A stretch of 19,228 nucleotides of DNA from an uncultured Verrucomicrobiota bacterium (GTDB taxonomy: Bacteria > Verrucomicrobiota > Kiritimatiellia > RFP12 > UBA1067), in assembly GCA_945487985.1 (NCBI GenBank), contig CALYTX010000006.1:1-19228 (forward strand), read 5' to 3'. This document shows, piece by piece, positions 1 to 6,788 of the stretch. Under the pieces are notes generated by a model. The model ran no database searches. It saw only the letters and a list, made by a program, of their open reading frames with translations, and was not told the DNA's origin. A program made the position numbers and the translations under genes. How positions within the stretch are numbered: position 1 is the first letter of the stretch; the number at the start of each line of letters is the position of its first letter.

Positions 1-52
1 CGGATGCTATTTCTTCTACGCCGAATGTTTTTTCTTCCGGAAGATGTTTCAT
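1..52 (-). CDS. Possible start of an unrecognised gene, cut by the left edge
   Basis: Reading the minus strand past the murF stop, only one frame stays open to the window edge. Its first ATG is at 52 and gives a peptide beginning MKHLPEEKTFGVEEIAS. The frame also stays open upstream of that ATG into the end of murF, so a non-ATG start cannot be excluded. The codons are A-rich, unlike the GC-rich neighbours, and there is no convincing ribosome binding site before the ATG. Seventeen codons are too few to identify a family. It does not resemble the MraY start that often follows murF in cell-wall clusters. The 65 bases between it and murF contain a small inverted repeat (ACCGC/GCGGT at 87-91 and 96-100) with no T-tract. 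This may be a real gene or chance. Confidence 0.25.
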   Translation of the reverse strand, partial: MKHLPEEKTFGVEEIAS

Positions 53-117
53 AGCGTGTAACAACCAGCAAACTGTGTTGTCCGCAACCGCTTTAGCGGT
101 AAAAGAAAAGCTTAAGT

Positions 118-1272
118 TCAGTCCAAAACTCGCCCCAGCCTCATTCCGTGCGAAGCTTTGAGCAACACTGTGTCGCCCAGCCGAAGAATATTGCCAATTT
201 GCGGCAGCAACTCCTCGAGCGACGCGAAAGCGAGATCGGCGCGGCAGCGCGATGAAACCGATCCCACGGCGACGACCAAATCAAGTCCGCGCCCGGCGGC
301 AAAATCAAAGACTTCGCGGTGGAATTCATCCGAGCGCGGTCCGAGCTCGAACATGTCGCCAAGAATCGCGACGCGCCGTCCGCCAGCGGGCAGCGCGGCA
401 AAAGTCGCGATTGCCGCCATCATCGAATCGGGATTGGCGTTATAGGTGTCGTCGATATAGAAAACACCATCCTTTTCCGTCCTCCGCCACCGCGCGCCCG
501 GCAGCGCAAAATCATCCAGCGCAGCGAGCGCCGCCGCGCGCTCAAGACCGTATTGTGCGCAAAGAGCGTAGGCGAGAGACGCATTGGCAAGATTGTGAGC
601 GCCAGGAAGAATCGCCGCCATTGCATCCTCCAGCCATGGCAGATGCGTTGAAGCGGCAACAAGCCGCCCCCCCGCCAATTCGCGCAAGATTGGCAAGTAC
701 GGATTCTCGGCGGAGACAACACACGGACCCTTGGCACGGGCAAACAGCGTCCCTTTTTCCCTGGCGATCGCCTCCTGGGTGCCGAAAAACTCGATATGGG
801 CCGTGCCCACGCAAGTAACCAGTCCGGCATCAGGCAAGGCGATATCGCAAAGACTGGCGATCTCGCCGGGATGGTTGGTACCCATCTCGAGCACGAGAAA
901 ATCAGCATCCGGCGGACAGTTCAAAATCGTAATCGGAAGGCCAATATGATTATTGAAGTTCCCCTCCGTTGCGTGCACTTTGCCAACCCGGCCGAGAAAC
1001 GCCCGAACGAGCTCCTTGGTCGTCGTCTTCCCTGCCGAACCGGTGATACCGATCACCTGCGCCTTGAGCGAACGACGATAGTCGCGCGCCGCGCGCGCGA
1101 GTTCTTCGCAGCCATCGACAATCCCCGCCGCGCCGCGCGCGAGTGCCATGGGAATGAAATCGTGGCCGTCGACCTTCTCGCCTTTCAATGCCACGAAGAT
1201 CATCCCTGGCTCAACCTTGCGGCTGTCGAATGTAGCGCCCGAAAACGGCTTGTCTAAGAAAATCCCTTGCAT
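118..1272 (-). CDS. murF: MurF: UDP-MurNAc-tripeptide--D-Ala-D-Ala ligase, short form
   Basis: Cytoplasmic ATP-dependent ligase that adds D-Ala-D-Ala to the UDP-MurNAc-tripeptide, the last soluble step of peptidoglycan precursor synthesis. From the ATG at 1272 (384 aa) I see the N-terminal substrate region with TFDSRKV (14-20) and FVALKGEKVDGHDF (26-39), the Mur-ligase P-loop GITGSAGKTTTK (75-86), the conserved EGNFNNHIGLP (103-113) and DDTYNANPDSM (274-284), and the end LLKASHGMRLGRV. The frame opens further upstream to 1443, but those 57 residues overlap the preceding gene and are not MurF-like. The ATG at 1272 has an AGGG-type binding site and the protein begins just before the expected first strand. 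At 384 aa it is well short of the roughly 450 aa usual for MurF; the loss falls around residues 203-225, before GAHNLANA. It is the third gene after the ugd promoter, 46 bases after the dehydratase gene, and lies outside any visible dcw cluster. Confidence 0.93.
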   Translation of the reverse strand: MQGIFLDKPFSGATFDSRKVEPGMIFVALKGEKVDGHDFIPMALARGAAGIVDGCEELARAARDYRRSLKAQVIGITGSAGKTTTKELVRAFLGRVGKVHATEGNFNNHIGLPITILNCPPDADFLVLEMGTNHPGEIASLCDIALPDAGLVTCVGTAHIEFFGTQEAIAREKGTLFARAKGPCVVSAENPYLPILRELAGGRLVAASTHLPWLEDAMAAILPGAHNLANASLAYALCAQYGLERAAALAALDDFALPGARWRRTEKDGVFYIDDTYNANPDSMMAAIATFAALPAGGRRVAILGDMFELGPRSDEFHREVFDFAAGRGLDLVVAVGSVSSRCRADLAFASLEELLPQIGNILRLGDTVLLKASHGMRLGRVLD

Positions 1273-1318
1273 GAGCAGCACCCTGCCGAAACGCGCCGTC
1301 AAGGACGCAGTCGGCACC

Positions 1319-2719
1319 TCACCCTTTCGTAATATAGATTTTAGCCATGTCGGTTTTGAAGCACGCCTTTTCAGAAACGTCGATTTCCTCGAAGAGTTTT
1401 TCTCCCGGGCGCACACCAGTGAAAACAATCGGAATGTCCACATACGGACGGTAGCCGGCCTGCTCGATCATGCCTTCGGCCAAATCGACGATCCGCACGC
1501 TCGGCCCCATGTCGAGAGTGTAGATCGCCCGCTCTTGACGTGTCGCCGCCTGTAGGACGAGCGAAACGGCTTCCTGGATTGTCATGAAATACCGCCGCAT
1601 CTCTGGATGGGTGACAGTAAGTGGCTGCTTGCGCGCAATCTGCTCGCGGAAAAGCTGCACGACGGAGCCGGAACTACCGAACACATTGCCGAATCGAACC
1701 GCGCAGAACGATGTTTCCCGCGATTCGCGCCGCGCGCGCTCGTTGAGCTCCATGACTGCCAATTCCGCCGCCCGCTTGGTTTTGCCCATCACGGAAACGG
1801 GGTTGACCGCCTTGTCGGTGGATATAAGCACGAACCGCTCCACGCCCGTCTCAAGAGCCAATTCGGCCAAACTCCGCGTAGCCTCGGCGTTGTTGCGCCA
1901 GCCTTCTTCTGGATTGCGCTCGACCATCGGCACATGCTTATAGGCAGCCGCGTGGAGAATCACCGAAGGCTTTTCGCGCACGACCACCTCGCGCATACGC
2001 TCGCAGTCGTTGACGTCGCGCATTAAAGCAACCGCCCTGGAATCGCAAAGGGCGCGATCGATTTCGTAAAGAGCGCCCTCACTACGCTCAACCATCAGCA
2101 CCTTCGCAACGCCAGCGGCAAGCAACTGGCGGACGATTTCGCCGCCGATCGAACCGCCGGCACCTGTCACCATCACCGTCCGCCCCGCGAAAAACCGCGC
2201 AACCGTCTGGTTGTCGAACGTCCGCACCTTGCGCTCCAGCAAAGCTTCGTCACCGCATCTGCCCTCCCAGTACAATCGCCAAAGCACACGTACGCCGACA
2301 ATGCCAATCGTGCCGAGAAAGAACGAGATGAGCGTCACCGAATAAGGCGGGCGCAATCGAGCCATCGAAACATCCGGCGTCAGCAGACGCATGGCCGTCA
2401 ACATCACGCAGGCCAACACCATCGCGCCGATGTAACGCGGCAATTCGCATCCACGGATGCGCCGCCACGAAAGGCGATAGACTCCGGCGACCACCAGCGC
2501 GATAAGATGCACCGCGCAGACGACCGCGAAACTCTGCGCAGTCGCCCGCCACCCCCACGAAGGAGCATGAAAATCGAGCCGCAACGCAAAGGCCGCCACG
2601 TACGCCACCGCCAGCACTATCGAATCGATGGCAAGTCCCGCCAGACGGGTAAGCAGAAACTTCGCCCAGGCAGCGCGAGAATGCCTATTCCGTCCATAAA
2701 CCATTTGTCCTTTGCGCAC
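1319..2719 (-). CDS. CapD/WbpM-type membrane nucleotide-sugar 4,6-dehydratase, shortened
   Basis: Family members convert UDP-GlcNAc-type sugars to 4-keto-6-deoxy intermediates for O-antigen, capsule or protein glycans at the inner membrane. The 466-aa product has four predicted membrane segments (about 27-48, 62-83, 96-113, 126-148), then a short-chain dehydrogenase domain with the NAD(P)-binding GAGGSIG (186-192), LISTDKAVNP (298-307), MGKTK (311-315) and GVRPGEKLFEE (435-445). The Met-x3-Lys pair in place of Tyr-x3-Lys is the known WbpM-type variant. Full-length homologues are near 600 aa and carry a CoA-binding-like Rossmann domain between membrane and catalytic parts; here only about 30 residues separate them. 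The C-terminus also stops soon after the GEKLFEE motif. The start is GTG at 2719, chosen for the ribosome binding site at 2727-2732; ATG at 2704 is the alternative. The gene lies 21 bases after ugd and supplies the same sugar-nucleotide pool. Exact substrate is unknown. Confidence 0.9.
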   Translation of the reverse strand: MRKGQMVYGRNRHSRAAWAKFLLTRLAGLAIDSIVLAVAYVAAFALRLDFHAPSWGWRATAQSFAVVCAVHLIALVVAGVYRLSWRRIRGCELPRYIGAMVLACVMLTAMRLLTPDVSMARLRPPYSVTLISFFLGTIGIVGVRVLWRLYWEGRCGDEALLERKVRTFDNQTVARFFAGRTVMVTGAGGSIGGEIVRQLLAAGVAKVLMVERSEGALYEIDRALCDSRAVALMRDVNDCERMREVVVREKPSVILHAAAYKHVPMVERNPEEGWRNNAEATRSLAELALETGVERFVLISTDKAVNPVSVMGKTKRAAELAVMELNERARRESRETSFCAVRFGNVFGSSGSVVQLFREQIARKQPLTVTHPEMRRYFMTIQEAVSLVLQAATRQERAIYTLDMGPSVRIVDLAEGMIEQAGYRPYVDIPIVFTGVRPGEKLFEEIDVSEKACFKTDMAKIYITKG

Positions 2720-2726
2720 CGAGCCG

Positions 2727-2732
2727 CCTCCC
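2727..2732 (-). promoter_or_regulatory. Ribosome binding site fixing the GTG start of the dehydratase
   Basis: Minus-strand GGGAGG followed by seven bases and GTG at 2719. The in-frame ATG at 2704 has only AAAGGA with a three-base spacer, so the GTG is preferred. Confidence 0.75.
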
Positions 2733-2740
2733 AGTTGGCG

Positions 2741-4129
2741 TCACTTTCCTATGTTGAGCACATTAAATCCGATATCGCGCAGCATGCCCGAATCGAGGCA
2801 ATTGCGCGTGTCGAACACCAGCGCAGGCTTGCGCATCGACCGGTAGATCTTCGCCCAGTCGAGCCGGCGATACTCGTCCCAATCGGTCATCACCAACACC
2901 GCGTCGGCCTCCTTCGCCGCCCGATAAGGATCGGCAATAAACGCGACCGAGCCATCGCCGCGTTGCACCGTGCCGGAGAGATCGCAAAGATCTTTCTTCG
3001 CGTTCGCCAGCGCTTGCGGGTCGGTTATAACCAGACGGACGCGCTCTTCGTGCAGCATCCTTGCTACGCTACCTGCCGGCGTTTCGCGCGTGTCGCCCGT
3101 ATTGGCCTTGAAAGCATACCCGAACAGCGCGATTTTCTTATTGGCGAGCGTATTGAACATCGCCTTGAACAAGCGCGAAACGATTCGCTCCTGCTGATGA
3201 TCGTTCATCCTAATCACCTGGGCCCAATATTCCGCTGCGGTGTGCAGACCGAACGACTCGCAAAGATACACGAGATTGAGAACATCTTTCTTAAAACAAC
3301 TGCCGCCGAAACCCGGCCCAGCCTTGAGGAACTTCGGTCCGATGCGGCGGTCGGCGCCAATCACGCGTGCAACCTCATCCACATCCGCACCTGTAGCCTC
3401 GCAAAGGCCGGCAATGGCGTTGATCGAACTCACCCGCTGGGCAAGCATGGCGTTGGCGGCGAGTTTAGTCAGCTCCGCCGACCACACATTCGTCGTAAGA
3501 ATCCGCTCCTCCGGCACCCAATCGCCGCGCGCGCCTCGGTAAATCGAGACCACCTCGCCGACCGCCGCACGACCTTCGTCGCCGTCAGGTCCGCCAATGA
3601 GCACGCGGTCGGGACGCAACAAATCGTTGATTGCCGTTCCCTCGGCAAGGAACTCCGGATTTGACAGCACGGTGAAGCGTTTCGTCTGGTCGCAATTAAG
3701 AATCGCTTCCATCGCTGCGGCGGTGCGGACCGGCAGTGTCGATTTCTCCACGACGATCTTCGCGCCTTTAGCGACTTTGCGGATATTGCGCGCCGTAGCT
3801 TCCCAATACTGTAAATCGCTGGCGCGCCCCTTGCCGCGGCCGAACATCTTCGTAGGGGTGTTCACCCCCACGAAGATGATATCGCATTCGGCAATGGCCG
3901 CATCGATATCGGTGGAAAAGAAGAGATTTCTGCCGCGCACTTCTTTTACCACCTCCACGAGACCAGGCTCGTAGATTGGCAACCTGAAATTCTTTGAATT
4001 CCATGCGGCAATCCGCTCGTGGTTGATATCCACCACTATCACCTTGCGATCGGGATTCATCTTCGCGATAACCGCCATCGTCGGTCCGCCGATGTAGCCC
4101 GCGCCTATGCAGACGATATTCTTGTTCAT
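2741..4129 (-). CDS. ugd: UDP-glucose 6-dehydrogenase, eukaryote-like type
   Basis: NAD-dependent two-step oxidation of UDP-glucose to UDP-glucuronate, a precursor of acidic envelope polysaccharides. The 462-aa sequence shows GAGYIGGPTMAVIA (9-22), IYEPGL (52-57), FFSTDI (70-75), VNTPTK (89-94), EKSTLPVRTA (128-137), SNPEFLAEGTAI (156-167), TKLAANAMLAQRVSSINAI (221-239) and the catalytic Cys278 in GFGGSCFKKDVLNLVYL, then NTGDTRE (343-349). The wording matches animal and plant UGDH closely, including the AWNS and KGRASDLQYWE segments, rather than the shorter bacterial TuaD/RkpK forms. This type is known in some bacteria. It is the first gene of the ugd-dehydratase-murF run, with a TATAAT box and predicted 20-base leader just upstream. 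A strong intragenic palindrome covers codons 85-95. Confidence 0.96.
   Translation of the reverse strand: MNKNIVCIGAGYIGGPTMAVIAKMNPDRKVIVVDINHERIAAWNSKNFRLPIYEPGLVEVVKEVRGRNLFFSTDIDAAIAECDIIFVGVNTPTKMFGRGKGRASDLQYWEATARNIRKVAKGAKIVVEKSTLPVRTAAAMEAILNCDQTKRFTVLSNPEFLAEGTAINDLLRPDRVLIGGPDGDEGRAAVGEVVSIYRGARGDWVPEERILTTNVWSAELTKLAANAMLAQRVSSINAIAGLCEATGADVDEVARVIGADRRIGPKFLKAGPGFGGSCFKKDVLNLVYLCESFGLHTAAEYWAQVIRMNDHQQERIVSRLFKAMFNTLANKKIALFGYAFKANTGDTRETPAGSVARMLHEERVRLVITDPQALANAKKDLCDLSGTVQRGDGSVAFIADPYRAAKEADAVLVMTDWDEYRRLDWAKIYRSMRKPALVFDTRNCLDSGMLRDIGFNVLNIGK
3845..3878 (-). repeat. Near-perfect palindrome inside ugd (16-base arms)
   Basis: Arms 3845-3860 and 3863-3878 are inverted copies with 15 of 16 positions matching and a two-base centre. 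In the mRNA (minus strand) the one mismatch is a G-U pair, so the whole stem can form. It falls on the codons for IFVGVNTPTKM. Confidence 0.85.
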
Positions 4130-4155
4130 CCTGGTTCTCTTACTGATTTTAGTGG

Positions 4156-4164
4156 ATTATAGCA
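4156..4164 (-). promoter_or_regulatory. Extended -10 promoter for ugd and following genes
   Basis: The minus strand reads TGCTATAAT, a perfect extended -10 (TGnTATAAT). The -35 region is weak (TTGCTG with a 15-base spacer is the best match), as is common for extended -10 promoters. Predicted transcription start is near 4149, about 20 bases before the ugd ATG at 4129. It lies in the 65-base gap after the GH123-type gene, which holds no other clear element. Confidence 0.7.
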
Positions 4165-4194
4165 GATTTGCCGCTCCAGCAACAGACCTGCCGG

Positions 4195-5673
4195 TCAGTC
4201 GCGATTGACCAAGGCCTCAACTTTTCTACGGAAAGCGGCGTGATCGAAATCGCCAGCAAGCGCCTTTTTAAAATCGCATTCAGCCTTTAGCGCGTCGATT
4301 TCCCCGACGAACAGATTCCGCTCGCGGAGAATGCGCAGTTTCTCTGCGGCGACAATACCCGCGCGTAAGTTGATTAGTCGGGTGGAATAGCCGCCGTCGG
4401 GATAGATGAGAAATGTATCGCCTGCACTCCAGGGATAACACGATGCGTCCGCGCATGGATCGGCCGGCCATGAATTGGCGGCCCAGCGCAAGAACCCATC
4501 AAAGCCGGAGAACGCGGGGAACGCGCCGAGGTAGAACGCCTCGTCATTGCTGCTGGACATGAAAGTGTTTGGCCGCGGCGGCCAGCAGCAGACATAATAG
4601 GTGGTCACTTGTCCGTTCTGACGGCGTTGGTCGAGCTCGGATAGGTATTCATCGGTCACGTTCCCCAGAACCTGGCTAAAGTTCTCAATCGCAATTCCAT
4701 CGAAGTCGGAGGGTTTACGGTTGCCGGCCATGGCGATTTTAAGCCCCGGAGCCTTCTCGCGCACCAAATCGACAATCTTGCGCACATCCTCCGGCGAGCG
4801 CTCGTCCATAGCGATATAAGCCTGCCCCAGCCATCCCTTCCGCTCGAGATGCGCGGCGAAATCGACCAGAAAATCACCCCAGAAATCATTGAATAGCGGC
4901 GAACCCGGAATCGCTTTGCCGCGCTGCACCTCGCCCTTCTCGTTCTGCCAGCGCACCACATATTCCCACGGACACATCGTATAGCAGGCGATGTCCGGAC
5001 CAATGCCGCAGCGGAGGGCGAACTCGACATATTCATCGAACAGCTTGTAGTCGAACCGCCACGAGCCGTCGGCCGCCTTGACGCGCCCAATCATCGAGTG
5101 GTAGGCGTCATAGCACTGGTGGTTCCACGGCAAATCAACCAGAGTGGCGGTAATCGTCTTCTGTCCGCATTCCGCGAGCGTTCCAAGCACCTTTGCCATC
5201 TCCTTGTAATGCGCGGGGGTGAACGGCTCGACCTTGGCCTGGCGCGCCACGGCCCACGGGTGTTGCCATAAATCGAGATAGTATTTCCATTCCTTGGCCG
5301 GCGGCAGCACCCGATCGACAACCTTGACATGAAGCGGACCGAAATCGCGAACCCCAGCCTTCGCGTCGGACTTTACCGCCACGCGGCACAGCGCAGGGGC
5401 GGCAAAATCACTCACCACCCTGTCGAGACGCCGCAGCACCTGCTCACTGGTCGGATAAGCAAGGTAGTCGACCGCGGCTACACCGAAGAACTCCAGCTCG
5501 ACATCTCCAGAAGCAATCGCCTGCTTGGCGATTTCGCCGGCAAATTTGTCGGGGATCTTCGCCCAAGCGGTCTCGCCGCGCCACGCCTCGATTGTAAAAA
5601 CGGGGCCCTCGTAGGCTCCGAGCCCACCGGCAATCCATATCGCCGCAATCGCGACGGCAAACCTCTTTTTCAT
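4195..5673 (-). CDS. Exported DUF4091/GH123-type glycoside hydrolase-like protein
   Basis: The 492-aa product starts with a typical signal peptide (MKKRFAVAIAAIWIAGGLGA, cleavage near residue 20), so it is exported. The rest matches the GH123 catalytic-domain family (formerly DUF4091): LDLWQHPWAVAR (133-144), PFTPAHYKEMAKVL (150-163), the long barrel-like middle, AYIAMDE (285-291), and GFLRWAANSWPADP (393-406) near the C-terminal end. The characterised GH123 enzymes are beta-N-acetylgalactosaminidases using an adjacent Asp-Glu pair in substrate-assisted catalysis; D290-E291 is the likely equivalent. Many relatives have no tested activity, so the substrate is open. The start at 5673 is chosen because it begins the signal peptide, has an AAGGAAAG-type binding site, and overlaps the previous stop as ATGA; the frame extends to 5703 without homology. 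It is the last gene of the phosphatase/YibE-F unit, so translational coupling is likely. Confidence 0.82.
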   Translation of the reverse strand: MKKRFAVAIAAIWIAGGLGAYEGPVFTIEAWRGETAWAKIPDKFAGEIAKQAIASGDVELEFFGVAAVDYLAYPTSEQVLRRLDRVVSDFAAPALCRVAVKSDAKAGVRDFGPLHVKVVDRVLPPAKEWKYYLDLWQHPWAVARQAKVEPFTPAHYKEMAKVLGTLAECGQKTITATLVDLPWNHQCYDAYHSMIGRVKAADGSWRFDYKLFDEYVEFALRCGIGPDIACYTMCPWEYVVRWQNEKGEVQRGKAIPGSPLFNDFWGDFLVDFAAHLERKGWLGQAYIAMDERSPEDVRKIVDLVREKAPGLKIAMAGNRKPSDFDGIAIENFSQVLGNVTDEYLSELDQRRQNGQVTTYYVCCWPPRPNTFMSSSNDEAFYLGAFPAFSGFDGFLRWAANSWPADPCADASCYPWSAGDTFLIYPDGGYSTRLINLRAGIVAAEKLRILRERNLFVGEIDALKAECDFKKALAGDFDHAAFRRKVEALVNRD

Positions 5674-6788
5674 CCCTTCTTTCCTTCCTTGTGACATGAA
5701 CAAATCCAGGCACCGGCCGCTGCCGTGAACGGCGCCACGAGCACTAAACCGAAACTGCCAACGATCGTCTTGACGATTTCGGCTGAAACAATGGTGGAAT
5801 TCAGAAAATCGGCCGGATGCGTCCCCTGGGTGGCGAAAACCATCAGAAGCGTCAAGTATCCCCCGGAATAGGCCAGCAGCAGCGTTGTGGTCATCGTCCC
5901 GACCACAGCCCTGCCCATTCGCGTTCCGCAGCGGAAAAGCCCGCGGAACCCAAGCGATGGATTGGCTATCGCAACCTCGTCCACGCCCGCGGCGATATCC
6001 ATGGCCAAATCCATCACCGCGCCGGACGATGCGAGCACAAGCGCGCCTACGAATATATCCGCCAAATCGATGGACGGAACACCGCTATACAGCAGTTGCT
6101 GCGCAAAAGGCATCGTCGCGCCATTGATGTGCATGAGACGTGAGAACAAATGCGCCAGCGCCAGCGAGGCGGAAACCCCCAGCATCGCCCCCGCGAACGC
6201 GGCCAGCCCCTTGCGATTCCAGCCCGCCACGAGATACATGATTACGGCGGAAAGCGCCGCAACGGTGAGAAAGACCACACTCGAGGCATGATAGCCGTTC
6301 AGCGCTAACGGCACCAGCAATTTCCAGATAGCCAAACAACTGAAGACGAAGCTGAAAAGTGCCTTCAGCCCCGTAACGCCGCCGAACGCCCACAGCAACA
6401 ATGCGAACATCGCGAAAGCCGCAACAATCCATCCCATCCGCCAATGGTCACGCGCCACGAGAATCGCGTCGTGTTCGCCGGACGACGGCATCACCACCAG
6501 TGCCGTGTCGCCGACGGCGAATTTCTTGTCGAGCTCCAGCTGGGCGCGCAATTCATTAGTCGCCTCACGGACAGTTCCGTCACGCAGGCGAACCCTCAGC
6601 CTCTGGGCTCCAAACTCCACCATGCCGTGCAGTTCCACCCCCGAATCATCTGTTTCCACAACCCGCGCACAGACCGTCCGTCCCTCGTCATGGACGAGCT
6701 GTCCGGCTCCGGGTAACATTAAAAGCGCCAGCGTCAACAAGCCGAACGCCACGATGACGATTCCCCGCCTCATCGCGCCAGCAGACAT
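5670..6788 (-). CDS. YibE/F-family integral membrane protein
   Basis: The 372-aa protein has an N-terminal membrane segment (about 8-28), a soluble beta-rich stretch (about 35-112) and then six to seven membrane segments between 118 and 362. The family-typical core is present: LVLASSGAVMDLAMDIA (250-266), NPSLGFRGLFRCGTRMGRAVVGTMTTTLLLAYSG (276-309), and STIVSAEIVKTIVGSFGLVLVAP (331-353). YibE/F proteins are inner-membrane proteins whose transported substrate, if any, is not established. The first ATG (6788) directly abuts the TAA of the alkaline phosphatase gene with no spacer and no clear ribosome binding site; ATG at 6773 (MRRGIVIV) is equally possible. Either way translation probably depends on termination of the gene before it. 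Its stop overlaps the start of the GH123-type gene. Confidence 0.85.
   Translation of the reverse strand: MSAGAMRRGIVIVAFGLLTLALLMLPGAGQLVHDEGRTVCARVVETDDSGVELHGMVEFGAQRLRVRLRDGTVREATNELRAQLELDKKFAVGDTALVVMPSSGEHDAILVARDHWRMGWIVAAFAMFALLLWAFGGVTGLKALFSFVFSCLAIWKLLVPLALNGYHASSVVFLTVAALSAVIMYLVAGWNRKGLAAFAGAMLGVSASLALAHLFSRLMHINGATMPFAQQLLYSGVPSIDLADIFVGALVLASSGAVMDLAMDIAAGVDEVAIANPSLGFRGLFRCGTRMGRAVVGTMTTTLLLAYSGGYLTLLMVFATQGTHPADFLNSTIVSAEIVKTIVGSFGLVLVAPFTAAAGAWICSCHKEGKKG

Noticed and set aside
1072..1142. Runs of alternating GC in murF as a possible structural (Z-DNA) element.
   Set aside because: They encode Ala/Arg-rich MurF residues and are explained by the GC-rich codon use.
1273..1443. 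The 57-codon upstream extension of murF.
   Set aside because: It overlaps the dehydratase gene, is not MurF-like, and the ATG at 1272 has its own binding site.
2507..3664. A 385-codon plus-strand open frame opposite ugd and the dehydratase.
   Set aside because: It crosses two certain genes on the other strand and encodes a low-complexity Arg/His-rich product with no domain.
4185..4196. Inverted repeat GACC-TGCC-GGTC at the end of the GH123-type gene, as a terminator.
   Set aside because: The stem has only four pairs, overlaps the stop codon and has no T-run after it.
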